Assembly: GCF_029407905.1 (NCBI RefSeq)
Contig: NC_073629.1
Location: forward strand, 50,390,801-50,454,800
From: Bubalus kerabau
Lineage: Eukaryota; Chordata; Mammalia; Artiodactyla; Bovidae
Length of the DNA stretch: 64,000 nt
Reading direction: 5' to 3'
Positions 10,851 through 23,158 of this stretch are shown piece by piece; positions within the stretch are counted from its first letter, which is position 1, and every line of letters starts with the position of its first letter. The translations under genes and the position numbers were made by a program. Under the pieces are notes generated by a model. That model saw only the letters and a program-made list of their open reading frames with translations. It ran no database searches and was not told the DNA's origin.

Positions 10851-11196
10851 AGTGTACCCTGACATTTTTATAAAATCTAAAACACGTGAAAGCACTAAAG
10901 ATTATTTATAGATACATGTGTGTGCAGTGAAAAATATTATGCTTGAGGATTATGAACACCAAATTCAGGTGTGACTGCTTCTAGGTGTGAAGGAGGGAAT
11001 GACATTCAGGGTGAGATGCAAGGAAGGTCTAACTGTATGTGTAATATTCAAATTTCTTAAAAATACCTGAAGCAAGCATTGTCGTATGTCAAGAGTTGAT
11101 AAAACCAAGTGGTGGATACATAGGTATTTTTAAGATTACTCTCTCCACTTTTTGTAGGCTTGAAATAGTTCATTTAAAAACTATCCTATCCATGGG

Positions 11197-11440
11197 ACTT
11201 CCCTGTTGGTCCAGTGGTAAAGAATCTGCCTTGCAGTGCAAGGGACGCAGATTTGATCTCTGATCGGGGAGCTAAGATCCTACATGCTGTGGAGCAACTA
11301 AGCCTGCGTGCCACAACTGCTGAGCCTGTGCACCACTAGAGAGTCCACGTACCACATTTAGAAAGATCCTGGATGGTGTAACGAAGATCTTGTGTGCTGC
11401 AATTAAGACTCCAGGCAGCCAAATAAATAAAAACAAATTA
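11197..11440 (+). mobile_element. CHR-type tRNA-Glu-derived SINE
   Basis: Starts gggacttccctgttggtcca and gtggtaaagaatctgcc, then ggggagctaagatcctacat, gcgtgccacaactgctgagc, ending aagactccaggcagccaaat with an AAATA-rich tail. This is the cetartiodactyl CHR-2 layout in forward orientation. Confidence 0.8.
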
Positions 11441-11825
11441 AAACTATCCTATCCAGGGCTAATATCTTATACTGCCACCCACTACCCCTAAGAATACCAC
11501 CTCTATCAGCGGCCACCCTTTGCTCCCAGGAATATTCACAGCAGTGTGTTGAGGGCTCTTCTGAATGTCAGCCACTGCACTTCTCCCACCCCTGCTGCTG
11601 GGTCAGAGGATGCCAGATACTGAATCTCACTCGGCTTTGCATCCCATCCCTCCTATGACTTCCACGATTGTCTTACTATAAAATGGATTTTTGGTTAATA
11701 TTGAACTAGGTAGGATGAAAATGCTAATTTGGGAAACGGCAGGCAGGATCAGTTACATAATTTTGGAGGCCCAGTGCAAAATGAAAGCTTATTAGAAAAT
11801 TATTTAGAATTTCAAGATGGCAGTT
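11441..11825. other. Intergenic, no gene seen
   Basis: Unique-looking sequence between two SINEs; nothing supported on either strand. Confidence 0.5.
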
Positions 11826-11990
11826 GTGCTCAGATGCTCAGTATTGTCCAACGCTTTGCAACTCCCAGCAAAAACAGTGGAGGGGGTGCTATTGCCTCCT
11901 CCATGGCATCTTCCCCACCCAGGGATTGAGCTACATGTCTTACATCTTCTGCACTGGCAGGTGGATTCTTTACCACTAGTGCCACCGTGA
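11826..11990 (-). mobile_element. Old Bov-tA-type SINE
   Basis: Diverged reverse copy: tgctcagtattgtccaacgc, then cccagggattgagctacatg, gcactggcaggtggattctt and taccactagtgccacc. The tRNA-derived head is on the right. Confidence 0.7.
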
Positions 11991-11991
11991 G

Positions 11992-13085
11992 CAGAGCCTT
12001 AAATCAAGCACAAGTGCATGGGCCTCACACTCATGAATGTGGCCCTGAAGGCTTTGAACACAGAACTCCTTAAGTAGCAGAATGACTTAAAAGAATAGGC
12101 TATGGAGAGGCTCCTAACTATGTACTACATCCACTCATTTCTTCCACAATAAGAGAGCAGTGACTTGGAGCCAAATTGCCCAGGCAGAGTCAGCACTTCT
12201 CCAGCCTTGTGGTAAGTGTGGCCTGGTCACTAAGCTCTCTTCAGCAGAATGGAATGGAAGTGGCAGGCATGACAGCGGAGTAGAAGTGCCCTTCCATGCG
12301 CTCTCCCCAGCTCTGCTGACTGGAACCTGATTTTTGTGGTAACCATGGAGACAAGTTCAAGGATTCAGGATGGCAGAGCCACAGATAGAAGGCCCCGAGT
12401 GTGTGTGTAGAGCAGAACTGCCCAGCAGCACAGCCCACTCCCCTACACCATTAGGTGGCCCAAACTAGTCTGCATCTTCATTACATTACAGCAGCCTAGC
12501 TCGATTGACTTAAGTGGTGTGATAGAAATACTATTTTTGACTCACCCAACAACCAAAAATAGACTCCTCCAGACAAATCCAATGCTATAACAACCCCCTA
12601 GGGACTGTAAACTGGCAGCGCTAGGCCCTGGGCCAGCCCCAAAGAAACAGCCTGGCTTAGAGGGGAAATAATACATACATTCCCTCCAAAAACTCAAGCA
12701 GCTACTTAGATGTTAAAGTTCCTTAACAGAGAAAGCCTGTAAACCCCAGCATGGAAAAATAGATATCCTCACAAGTGCCGGAAACCCTCCTGGCAAGTCT
12801 GGGATGTGCTGCCATGAGCTCCACTCCTTGCTGATCATTCACAACCATTTCTCTAGAGACACAGTAGGCAAGACTGCTGGCCCTGCAATCGAGCTTGGCA
12901 GTGTCAGATGGACCAGGGGAAGAGACTGTTTTTCAAGCAAGATTGAAACTCCATAGTCATGTAGTTCCCAACAAGGCTATAAACTGTTCCCAAAGCACAT
13001 AATGACCCAAATCCAACCGGCTACTCATCAGATAACATCCAGAGGTCAAGGATCAGGTGTTATACAACACAACACATGGCCCAGA
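11992..13085. other. Intergenic, no gene seen
   Basis: About 1.1 kb of mixed sequence without a recognisable exon, RNA gene or young repeat. Confidence 0.5.
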
Positions 13086-13087
13086 GC

Positions 13088-13125
13088 ATGCACGCGCACA
13101 CGTGCACACACACACACACACACAC
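13088..13125 (+). repeat. (CA)n microsatellite
   Basis: Imperfect CG/CA start (cacgcgcacacgtgc) leading into about nine to ten CA units. Probably length-polymorphic. Confidence 0.9.
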
Positions 13126-14535
13126 ATCTTTTTTGGCAACAGACCTTGGCTTTCATAAACACATTCTACTTGAATTTGCTCAGGAGTTTTTTTTGTGTGT
13201 TTTTTTTTTTAATAGCTACAAGTAATGAATGCCCATGATATTCCTGTTTTGATGAAAAATGAGTCAGCTATCTGATGATGCTCAAGCAGAGGGTATCTGA
13301 CCCTGGACTTGCAAAACAGAAATTTGTAACTTGCCAAAGGATACAGCTATGCCATTGAGAAGATATTTTCAATAATTAGTATTTTCAACAATATTTAGCA
13401 TATCCCCCAAGAAACTTGTGGACCCTTCATGAGAGATTTCATTCAAAATTTAAAGAAGGCCAGAGGGAGACTCAATGTCAGAGATTGGATCAGACTCAAG
13501 TCTTAATGATCCCAGTCCTGTCTGCAGCCTGCACTCATACCTCCTACTCTTTTAAATTAAAAAAGCACCAGAGAAACAGACCAGTCTCAAGAAAAGGCAA
13601 AAAATTGCATGTATATACTTGTCACACCCTCTTCTCAAAAACATGGTACATTTACAATAACCAGCAAAGAGCACTGCAGTGCTGAAAAGATGAGGAGAAA
13701 CAAACTCTGGGCTTGAAACAGCAGGGTTGGCTAGAGATAAGATTGAAATGATGATGAAACTGTGTGTAGTGGGACTGGGGTAAGGGAGGCCATACCCACC
13801 TGGAGACAGGTACATGCCCAAGCTCATGCACACAGCCACGCAGGGAGAACCAGGGCCTGGGACAGAGGCTGGAGGACACAGAAACAATTTGCCTCTCTGA
13901 TGCTCTCCAACAGCATGGTTCCATGGGATATCCCATGAACAAACACTGTTCATTCAACCTTTTGAGGAGATGAAAAGAATGGCAGATATAGGCCAAACTG
14001 GAAATAAGACAAAAGAACTTAAGAAAGCTAAAGAAGCCATTCAGAATAAAACTCCAGTGCTGACACTCCCTGGAGCTCTGGGAAGAGACTCAATTAATCC
14101 AAGGAGGCCAAACATGAGCTTCCCATCAGGCCAAGGTTGAAAAACAAAGTGTGCAGAGATAAAACAGGCAGCAGTGTTCAGGGACCCGTAACTGTAAAGA
14201 GGAGCACAGTTTTCAGAGTGTGCCTAAAACTTCAAACATGCAGACCTGGAGGCTCACCACTTCACGAAATGACTTCATTTTGGAGAACACTGATGAAAAT
14301 GTCACTATTTAAGGTTAGCCAGAGCAGGAAAAGGGATGGTGGCCTTTTCTAAAACCACTGAAGCTGTGGTCAGTGCCAGAGCCAGAGAGAACAAAAAAGT
14401 TTCCTTTCCCCTCACAGCCTGGGGCCCCACTCCCACGGATGCCAGGCATTTGCTTTTTCAACCTGGAATCTGAGAATTTTAAGATCTTCAAACTGATGGA
14501 ATTGGGGGCTACCAGGACCTTAAGAGTTGTAGATT
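13126..14535. other. Intergenic, no gene seen
   Basis: About 1.4 kb containing two homopolymer-like T runs near 13187-13212. Minus-strand open frames of 114-133 codons at 13552-13996 match no family I know and look like chance. Confidence 0.5.
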
Positions 14536-14547
14536 CTTAGACATCCT

Positions 14548-14814
14548 GCTGCTTCTAAGTCACGTCAGTCGTGTCCAACTCTGCGTGACTCCATAGACGG
14601 CAGCCCACCAGGCTCCCGTCCCTGGGACTCTCCAGGGAAGAACACCAGAGTGGGTTGCCATTTCCTTCTCCAATGCGTGAAAGTGAAAAGTGAAAGTGAA
14701 GTCGCTCAGTTGTGTCTGACTCTTCTCGACCCCATGGACTGTAGCCCATCAGGCTCCTCCGTCCATGGGATTTCCCAGGCAAGAGTACTGGAGTGGGGTG
14801 CCATTGCCTTCTCC
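14548..14814 (+). mobile_element. Bov-A2 SINE with 12-bp target-site duplication
   Basis: Full dimer from ctgcttctaagtcacgtcag to gccattgccttctcc. Flanked by an exact cttagacatcct at 14536-14547 and 14815-14826, so it is an intact retroposition event. Confidence 0.93.
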
Positions 14815-14869
14815 CTTAGACATCCTAGAACCATGAAATTCCAGAATCTCAGGGTCAGAATTACTGTGT

Positions 14870-14985
14870 CCAGGGAAGAGACAGCTTCCACCACTTCCTA
14901 GTTGTGTGACTTTGGGCAAGATGCTTAACATCTCTGTGCCTGCATTTCTTCATCTACAAAGCAGAGTAATAATTGTATGTACTCC
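14870..14985 (+). mobile_element. MIR SINE fragment
   Basis: Text ccacttcctagttgtgtgac, tttgggcaagatgcttaaca and tctctgtgcctgcatttctt is the conserved MIR core. Confidence 0.65.
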
Positions 14986-15782
14986 CTTCTCTGCTCTCGG
15001 CCACACGAAAATACAGTAAGTCAGCAGCATACAACCCGGAAGAGGATCCTCACGAGAACGCTCCCGTGCTGACACCCTGATCACAGACCGTCCAGACTCC
15101 AGAACCGTGAGAAAGAAACAGCTTTATTTTTAAAGGAAGGAGGGAAGGAGGCTGGTAAGAATTTTATCAGGACTACCTGACCATCCTGTCCAGATGCCCA
15201 CCTTCCCCAAGGTGTCATGTTCCCATGAACCCATGTCTAGGACCCACAGCTACCTTCAGTTGACCTTCTTAAAGCAGGGCCTTCACTATAAAACCTCATC
15301 CCGGAGACCACCACGCTGTTCCAAGGGCTCCTGGAAAGCAGTGCCGGCCTGCCTTTTCCAGACTCTTCACATTCTTGGCCCACTTTTCATCCAGCTCCTA
15401 ACTCTTGATAATGATGGTGTTCTTGGCTCTATAAACTGCTGCCTTCAGGATTTGGTAAGGATACTTAATCTTGGAAGCCACGACCCTCGGTATGCCTGCT
15501 AGTGCTGACCCAGACCTCTGACTCCTTTCTCCTTGGAGGTCCTGACTCCTATCTTAGTTTCAGCCCTGGGTTCCTCAGCTCCCAGCAGCTGCCCACCTAT
15601 TCAACACCCTCATCATCTAACTCTGGCCCCCTGAATGGGATATTGCACAGATGGGACGTAACCAAATTGTGATTGTACCCCCATCTGAAATTTGTTGCAT
15701 ATATAATGCCTAACAATTTATAGTAAAGTGTACATAATTAATCTCATAGCTCGGGTTTATTACTTAATTTATTATTCCCATT
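14986..15782. other. Intergenic, no gene assigned
   Basis: Near 15055-15120 there is text (ccagactccagaaccgtgag, then aaagaaacagc) like the 3' side of the MaLR-type LTR found again at 43.3 kb. The rest is unassigned. Confidence 0.4.
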
Positions 15783-15981
15783 CCTGTCTTTTTAAAAAAT
15801 ATTTATTTGGCTGCACGATGTCTTAGTTGCAGCACGCAGGATCTGGGGGTCTTCATTGTGGTAAGAATGATCTTTAGTTGCAGTTGCAGCATATCGGATC
15901 TAGTTCCCTGAGCAGGAATCGAACCAAGGACCTCTGCGTTGGAAGCGTGGAGTCTTAGCCACTGGACCACCAGGGAAGTCC
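15783..15981 (-). mobile_element. CHR-type SINE
   Basis: Reverse CHR copy: tatttatttggctgcacgat, cttagttgcagcacgcagga, gatctagttccctgagcagg, then the head cactggaccaccagggaagt. Confidence 0.85.
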
Positions 15982-18115
15982 CTCCATTGTTGTCTTTAAG
16001 AGACCAGAATTTAAAAACAACTACTACCACCAATATTTGGGTTTTGTTAAGAAGATGTGCTCAACTCAAGTAGACCCAAACCTGTGGTGCCTCTAACTTG
16101 AAATTTTGATTTATTCTCAACTGTTTCTGAGCCTCTACTAAGGGCCAGGGAACTTAGCACACTGGGGAACCAGGACAAGACACAGTCCCAACTTGTGGAG
16201 CTCAGAGTCCAGTGGGAAGAAAGACAAATCCCAGAGGTTAGGAGTCATTGTGGACGCTGCTAAGAGGCGCCTAGAGGAGGCAGCAGCAGAGCGAACTGTT
16301 AAGAATAAAAGAGTAACAGGGGGAAGGGGAGGTAGTGGAGGGAGAGTGTTTTAAGCAATGGGAGCATTCGGTAGAGGGAGACCCTAATTCTGTGCACCAG
16401 TTTGTCTAGACGTGGCGGGGTGGGGTGGATAAGTGCTTCCAGGAGGGATGAGAAGATAGAGGCAGGCATACCCACATTCTGGTGGGCTTTGTCTTCCTGG
16501 CTAAGCGGTTTGGACTTTATCCTGTAATGTACCTTGATTCTTGGTGTACATAAGAGTCAGTGAGGGACCCCATTTTTAACTATGGCTCCTGAACCCTGCA
16601 CATAGAACGTTGGATTCAACAGGTCAGGCAGTGGACCCAGGAATCTGCATTTTGATAACCTCTCCCTCTGCTGAGTAAATCTGATGCAGACTATGCTTGG
16701 GCAGTACTTTTCTGAATACAGTTACAGGAGACGGGGAGTCATAGAGGGGTGGCATGATCAAATCTGTTTCAGAAAAGTCGCTCTGGCAGAAAGTATGCAT
16801 ACGTGCTCACTCAGCAAGAGCCCCTAATCCTTTGATAATCCCCTAGTAACCTTCTGTTGCCCAGGGCCTGGAGCGCTCAGAGTTGGCTCTGAAAGAGATA
16901 GTCTCCTAAGAATGGAGTCCACTGGGAAAGTTATGCCTGAGTGCTCCTGGCCTGTTGTTCTGAACGTTTTGTAGCTCCAAACCCAGGGCAACAAGAGGTA
17001 CTGGTTGTGAAAGCAGGAAAGCCTTGGGGCTCCAGGTCCACTGATGAACTTCTGAATGCTGGAGGACACAGACTCTTAAAGGGGCGGACTGCTGGAGCAG
17101 ACCCATGTCTAGTCTTGTTGGTGCTACAGAAGCTCCTGACAGGACAGAACCTGTGCTCATTTGGTTATTAAAGACCCAGGGGGATTTGGGTGCAAGCCAC
17201 ATCAGCATTTTCCCCTGGAATGCCAATAATGTCACCTCAGAGAGCTGAACCCATCCTGATTAGCATGGCCTAGTTTCTTGCAGCCAATGGCAATAAATAC
17301 ACCGATAAATATTTTGTGATGGCTACAACAATGACATTCCAACCAAAAGCCACACTCATTTCCTGGAACTGCTGAATCAGTCAAGCAGCCGTTCTGCAAA
17401 AACTGCCTTCTTATAATCTGGTGATTCTGACCATGGTAAAACGTTCAGGCGGGCTGATGCTGGCTGACAGCATGGGAGGCTGGGTGATGTTCACTCCAAC
17501 TCACCACCCACACCCACACCTAGATCCCAGCCCAGTGAGCCTTTAGTCCCAAACCTGTCCACCTTCCCGTGCCTCTTCCAGAGCAAAAGTCACATCTCGT
17601 CCAAAGTTGGACTGTGCTGTGATCTGTAACATTTTGTTTCATATTCTACCATCTCAAAGGGCAAGAACCGTGTCTTGGGCGTCTTCTGGCTCCTTGTGCC
17701 AAGCAGCTACTCCAATGAGCAGGTCTGAAATGACCAAGAGACCTCCATGTGGTTGGGCTGGCCCCACTCTTAGCCCCAGCCAAAGTCCTCCCAGCTCAGC
17801 TCTGCCACTGCCCAGGCACCAGACTCTAGCCTGGGACATATGTTTCCTGAATACTCCTCGAATAATGCTGTTGGCTTATGCTTACAGGATTGCCCCTTTG
17901 CCAGCTGAATCCTGACTAGTATTTTCTGTAATGGAGCCTCACTGACCACCTGGCAGGACCCCACTGGGGATCTAGAGGAGAAAAATAGTCTTGTTTAGGT
18001 ACTTTAAATAGCCATTAGAAGGTGATTCCATTTGGATCAGGGGGACTACCTCAAATATTTTGGCTTTTCTGTGTTAACTTGCCAGTCAGATTCTAGTCTA
18101 TAAACATTTATTTAT
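15982..18115. other. Intergenic, mostly unique; possible MER5-like fragment
   Basis: 2.1 kb with no supported gene. Around 16540-16710 the text (aatctgcattttgataacct, ctgagtaaatctgatgcaga) recalls a MER5-type hAT remnant. The rest is unassigned. Confidence 0.4.
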
Positions 18116-18395
18116 CTTAAATTTATTTATTTATTTTTGGCTGCTCTGGGTCTTTGTTGCTGTGCTCAGGCTTTCTCTATTTGCAGTGAGCAGGGCTACT
18201 CTCTAGTTGAGGGGTGCAGGCTTCTTTCTCCTTGTTGGGCTTCTCTTGTTGTGGAACAGGCTCTAGAGTGCCTGGGCTCAGTAGTCGTGGTGGACGGGTT
18301 TAGTTGCCCCACAGCATGTGGAATCTTCCCGGACCAGGGATTGAACCCATGTCCCCTGGCAGACTCTTCACCACTGTACCACTGGGGAAATCTGC
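18116..18395 (-). mobile_element. CHR-type SINE
   Basis: Reverse copy, nearly full length: tttatttatttttggctgct, gtctttgttgctgtgctcag, ctcttgttgtggaacaggct, aggctctagagtgc, then ccagggattgaacccatgtc and cactgtaccactggggaaat. Confidence 0.85.
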
Positions 18396-18878
18396 CAAAC
18401 ATATTTAAATATCATTTGTGCACATGTGTGTGTGTGTACATGTGTGAGAGAGAGGTCTTATAACATTTGTGAGTATGTAACTGATACCTAAAAAGATCTA
18501 ATCTAATATCTAACTTGATATTATTACTTAAAGGGTAAGTTTCAACATAGGTATCAAAAATATTTATAATTAATGAATTGCTAGAAAATTGGGTTTGCTG
18601 CCTTGTCTGGAAAACACAGCCGTTTCTTGGTTTTATAATCAAGAATTTCCACCTGGCATAAACAAAAATTACAACAAAAACCCTACCTATTGGTCCTGTG
18701 TGGCCTACTGGCCTAGGATGACCCACAGCATGTTTATATAGTGCCATTAAAGTGGGGATCAAAGATGGGGGCCCCACTGCCACCCCTCCCAAGTGCCTTC
18801 AGGTCAGAGACCCTACTCAAAGATGCTCAACCAGTTTTCAGACACCAAATGACAAAACTGAGTTTCAGGAGACCAATA
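18396..18878. other. Intergenic, no gene seen
   Basis: Contains a short TG run near 18424-18440. No coding or repeat assignment. Confidence 0.5.
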
Positions 18879-18907
18879 TTTACACACACACACACACACA
18901 CACACAC
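18879..18907 (+). repeat. (CA)n microsatellite
   Basis: About fourteen near-perfect CA units. Confidence 0.9.
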
Positions 18908-19177
18908 CTGGGCCACCCTTCATCTTAACAGCTATACAAAAGGCTTTGTGTCCACCTGCATGGTCATTCTGAGATACTGTATTTCAGATAGACTGGGCTG
19001 AGTCTGCCCCATTCTCAAAGTGTCAGCTTAGTTCATAGCCTCCAGCTACCTAAGCTGTAATAATCACATGGCAAAGCCTGTGACTCTGCAACCCACGCAT
19101 GGCAAACAGATAAGGCTGAAAAGACATAATAGGTTTGGGAGGAGTGCTGATATTTGTCAAGTTCCCACGGCAAAAAA

Positions 19178-19345
19178 AAAAAAAGCTTTCAAGATAATCC
19201 TCTGAAGTATCTACTCTTACCCCCACTTTTTAGATGAGCCTACTCAAGCTCTAGAAGATTGATCTGCCAAATCCATACAGCTAATGAGAGGCAGAGTAGG
19301 ATTTGAGCCAAAGTCTGCCTCTCTCACCACCCACGTGTTCTCTCA
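19178..19345 (-). mobile_element. MIR SINE (old)
   Basis: Reverse MIR pattern: ataatcctctgaagtatcta, cccccactttttagatgag, then catacagctaatgagaggca and gagtaggatttgagcc. Confidence 0.6.
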
Positions 19346-19850
19346 TCTATTTCATTTAATGTAATTTGCTCTTCTTCACATTATGATGACAATTATTAGC
19401 ACTACTTTCCAGGTAAAGAAACTGAGCTTGTTTCTGAAGTGAGTTTCCTCTCTGGAACACTCAAGCATTTTTCCACACTGTCTCATAGAAGTATTTTTAA
19501 TATACAAGTCAAGACTCTTAACATAACACAGAAGAAAAGCTTTTTGAGAACAAGTCCCTCACAATGACTGCTCAATCTCATCATAGTTCCAAGTAGACTA
19601 AGTCTTCATATAAACCCTCATGATTTAATATTATAAACAAAATGGTAATGATGAATAGCATACAACAAAAGAACCATGACTTCTAAACCTAAAATTCATG
19701 TCTGAAAGAAACTGTCCTCAGCTCCTAAGATTCCTGGCTAAGATGTCATGGTTGCAAATAACAGAAACCAATCTGACTTAGCATAAATAAAATGTGGTTT
19801 TATTGGAAGTATGAAATTCAATAACTATGGCAAGACAACTTGCAGGATCT
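19346..19850. other. Intergenic, no gene seen
   Basis: AT-rich sequence with nothing I can assign, apart from a few MIR-like words near 19370-19430. Confidence 0.45.
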
Positions 19851-20190
19851 GTGTGTTGCTCAGTCATGTCTAACTTTTTGTTAGTCGTGTCTAACTCTTT
19901 GCTATGGACTGTAGCTGGCCAGGCTTCTCTGTCCATGGGGATTCTCCAAGCAAGAATACTGGAGTGGGTTGCCATGCCCTCCTTCAGGGGATCTTCCTAA
20001 CCCAGGGGTTGAACCCAGGTCTCCCACATTGCAGGTGAATTCTTTACCATCTGAGCCACCAGGGAAGCCCAAGAATACTGGAGTGGGTAGCCTATTACTT
20101 CTCCAGGGGATCTTCCTGACCCAGGAATCAAACCAGGGTCTCCTGCATTGCAGGTGGATTCTTTACCAGCTGAGCTACCAGGGAAACCTG
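19851..20190 (-). mobile_element. Bov-tA SINE with duplicated tRNA-derived unit
   Basis: Reverse Bov-tA. The Bov-A part (tgctcagtcatgtctaactt to ggagtgggttgcc) is followed by the tRNA-like part ending gagccaccagggaagccc at about 20070. A second overlapping copy, caagaatactggagtgggta to gagctaccagggaaacc, follows directly. The head unit is therefore present twice, roughly 115 bp each. Confidence 0.85.
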
Positions 20191-21180
20191 TAAGGGCTTC
20201 AGTAGGGAGTTTAAAGATCTTCCTTCTACAGGTGAGGCAGCTTACATGACTCAATTCCTAGCTTCAGGACTCAGGCCAAATTCTCAGAATGAGAAGTGAA
20301 TGTTTCCAACTAATTCAGCCAGTTCTGGAGCAGGGTTACCTGGTAGAAACATGGCTGCCAGGACTCACCCATATAAGGGGCAGAGTTTTTAGCAAAGGAA
20401 AAGTAGTTGTTCCTAATATTTATTCATAAAAATATAACATATAGCTAACTCCAAATTCTAAGCACAAAATTATTATATGGATAGAACAATAGGATGGGGA
20501 AAACACCATATAAGAAGTTAGGCAATGTGATTCCTATTAATTCTCTGCAATGTCTTTGGGCAATTCCTGCATCTATAAAATCAGGAGTTGAAGTAAATGA
20601 CCAAAAGTCTTCTAAACCCACCCTCAGGTCTAGGTTTCTGTAGATGGTTGGTATAACAGTCATTTCAAGGAGACTTTAATACAGCTATCTGAGGAATGCA
20701 TATGTTTTGATGAACCCCAGAGTTTGTTTGAAACTTTTTTCTACAGAAACAAATGAGTGCAACATCACAATAATGTCAACAGCCAGCTCTGTGAAGAGGG
20801 AAGAAAAGATTAACATGCCAATTCTGGGACTTTAGTGCTGGCCCCTCAGACCCCATCTCTAAAGGGGCTTCTTTCATGCCTATCTGATCAATGTTCTATC
20901 TGTACTTGGCTCACCAAGCAGAACACATGACTGCAATATCACATTTCTATGCTGGATTTTAGTCAGTACTTTAAGTTTGCCTCAAATTAGCTGGGAACCA
21001 GATTCAGAGTTACTGCTGACATTACCCTTGTCTTATGCTGACCAGCCAAAACTGAGCTCAGATCTTTATCAATAGAGAGAATAATAAATCAAGGCAATTT
21101 GTTTTAACCATATGCTTTATTCCCTACTGTGCCCTCCTTCCATGTCCCTTCTTTCAACCACTTTATTCTGCTACAACCAC
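20191..21180. other. Intergenic, no gene seen
   Basis: Weak MIR-like words near 20520-20640 (tttgggcaattcctgcatct). Otherwise unassigned. Confidence 0.4.
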
Positions 21181-21289
21181 AGTACTTGGGTGTTTGTCTA
21201 AAACTAAATTATTTTTCAGCAGAAACATTTTTAAAATTGTAACATATTTGCCACCCCTACCCACCTGCCCTCCAAACCCCCTTTACTCT

Positions 21290-21440
21290 GCTCTGCCTCT
21301 TTTTTCCCAAAGCATTTATCGCCTTCCAACATATCATACGACTTATTGTGTATATTCTCCCATCAGACTGTGAGCCTCCACAAGGAAAGATATCTTATTG
21401 TGGTACATATATAACTGTACTTTTTCCCTGGTCCCTGGCA
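21290..21440 (+). mobile_element. L2 LINE 3' fragment
   Basis: Text cagactgtgagcctccacaa and ggtccctggcacagagcacc is typical of the L2 3' end. A Bov-A2 element interrupts it immediately on the right. Confidence 0.5.
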
Positions 21441-21450
21441 CAGAGCACCT

Positions 21451-21710
21451 GCTGCTGCTGCTACTAAGTCGCTTCAGTCGTGTCTGACTCTGTGCGACCC
21501 CATAGACGGCCTCCTACCAGCCTCCTCTGTCCCTGGGATTCTCCAGGCAAGAACACTGGAGTGGGTTGCCATTTCCTTCTCCAATGCGTGAAAGTGAAGT
21601 CATTCAGTCGTGTCCGACTCTTAGCGACCTCATGGACTGCAGCCTACCAGGCTCCTCCGTCCATGGGATTTTCCAGGCAAGAGTACTGGAGTGGGGTGCC
21701 ATTGCCTTCT
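21451..21710 (+). mobile_element. Bov-A2 SINE with 12-bp target-site duplication
   Basis: Dimer from gctgctgctgctactaagtc to gccattgccttct, flanked by an exact cacagagcacct at 21439-21450 and 21711-21722. It inserted into the L2 tail. Confidence 0.93.
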
Positions 21711-22012
21711 CACAGAGCACCTAAACCCCTGGAATTTCCTGAGCCATAGGAATGTATTTTGTTACTCATAGTGAGCTTCTTCCTGATCATAGTTGAATTT
21801 ATGCTAATAAGGTGACCAGTGGTGAGGTCCTAGATAGTTTCAGGATGGAGGTTAATGGCCAGAGACACCAACCATATGATTAGAGGTTTAGAACTTATAG
21901 CCCCACACTCAACCTCCAGGAGGGGAAAAGGGATGACATTTGCGTTCAGTCATAATGGCCAACGATTTAATCAATTGTGCCTGTGTAATGAGACTCCCTA
22001 TACAAACTCTAA

Positions 22013-22229
22013 ATAAAAGAGCTTCCCTGGTGGCTCAGAGGTAATGAATCTGCCTGCAAGGCAGGAGACCTAGGCTCAATCTCTGGGGAAGATCTCCTGA
22101 AGAAGGGAATGGCTACCCACTCCAGTAATCTTGCATGGAGAATTTCATGGTCAGAGAAGCCTAGCGGGCTACAGCCCATGGGATCTCAAAGACTTGGACA
22201 CAATTGAGTGAATAACACTTTCATTTTCA
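22013..22229 (+). mobile_element. Bov-tA SINE with target-site duplication
   Basis: Forward copy: gcttccctggtggctcagag, cctgcaaggcaggagaccta, ccactccagtaatcttgc, ending gaataacactttcattttca. Flanks tacaaactctaa (22001-22012) and tacaaattctaa (22230-22241) differ at one base, which fits moderate age. Confidence 0.9.
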
Positions 22230-22397
22230 TACAAATTCTAAGCAACAGGTTCAGGGCACTTTTCAGTTTGTTGAACAAAACTGCAGGCCTGGAGCATGAT
22301 GTACCCTGACTCCACCAAGACAAAATTCCTGAAGTTGAGACCCTTCTGGATCTCGTCTATGTACCATTTCATCTGGCTGTTCATTTTTATCCTTTAT

Positions 22398-22602
22398 GTG
22401 TTAGTCTCTCAGTCATGTCCGATTCTTTGTGACCCCATGGACTGTAGCCCATCAGGCTCCTCTGTACATGGGATTCTCCAGGCAAGAATATTGGAGTGGA
22501 TTGCCATTTCCTTCTCCAGGGGATCTTCCTGACCAAGGGATCGAACCCAGATCTCCCATATTGCAGGCAGATTCTTTACCGTTTGAGCTACCCAGTGATG
22601 CC
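22398..22602 (-). mobile_element. Bov-tA SINE
   Basis: Reverse copy: gttagtctctcagtcatgtc, gaccccatggactgtagccc, caggggatcttcctgaccaa, ending gtttgagctacccagtgatg. Confidence 0.9.
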
Positions 22603-22771
22603 CTCATCCTTAATAGCAATCCATAATCATCAGTATAAACTCCTGAGTTATGTATGTCACTCTAGTAAATTATCAAACCTGAGGGGGAAGTGTCATGTAG
22701 ACCTCAATTTTCTAGACAGCGGCATCTGAAGCTGGGCAGCCTTGTGGAATTGAGCTCCTCACCTATGGAAA

Positions 22772-22978
22772 GTGAGTGTTATTCGCTCAGTCATATCTGA
22801 CTCTTTGTGACCCCATGACTGTAGTCTGCCAGGCTTCCCTGTCCATGGAACTCTCTAGGCAAGGATACTGGAGTGGGTTGTCACTCCCTTCTCCCAGCGC
22901 TCTTCAGACTCAAGGATAGAACCCAGGTTTCCTGCATTGCAGGAGGATTCTTTACCATCTGAGATGCCAGGGAAGCCC
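22772..22978 (-). mobile_element. Bov-tA SINE
   Basis: Reverse copy: gttattcgctcagtcatatc, ccatgactgtagtctgccag, gtttcctgcattgcaggagg, ending gagatgccagggaagccc. Confidence 0.88.
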
Positions 22979-23094
22979 TAACCGATGGAGTCTGCAATAA
23001 CTCTAAGCAGTTAGTGTCAGAATTGAACTGTGAACACCCAGATGGTGCTAGAGAAGGAGAGAATTGGTTGTTATTTTAAAAATGACACACCCAA

Positions 23095-23158
23095 CCTCTT
23101 AGAAAAGTGTCTGGTACATAGTAGGCACTCACCTAATATTTACTGAATGAGCAAATGG
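23095..23158 (+). mobile_element. L2 3' tail (fragment)
   Basis: Text agtgtctggtacatagtagg and cactcacctaatatttactg is the standard L2 end. Confidence 0.55.

Noticed and set aside
15194..15502. Possible minus-strand retrocopy (reads like KIKYPYQILKAAVYRAKNTI)
   Set aside because: A short protein-like stretch with stops after it. The nearby AATAAA on that strand lies next to MaLR-like LTR text and no poly(A) tract follows. I could not name a parent.
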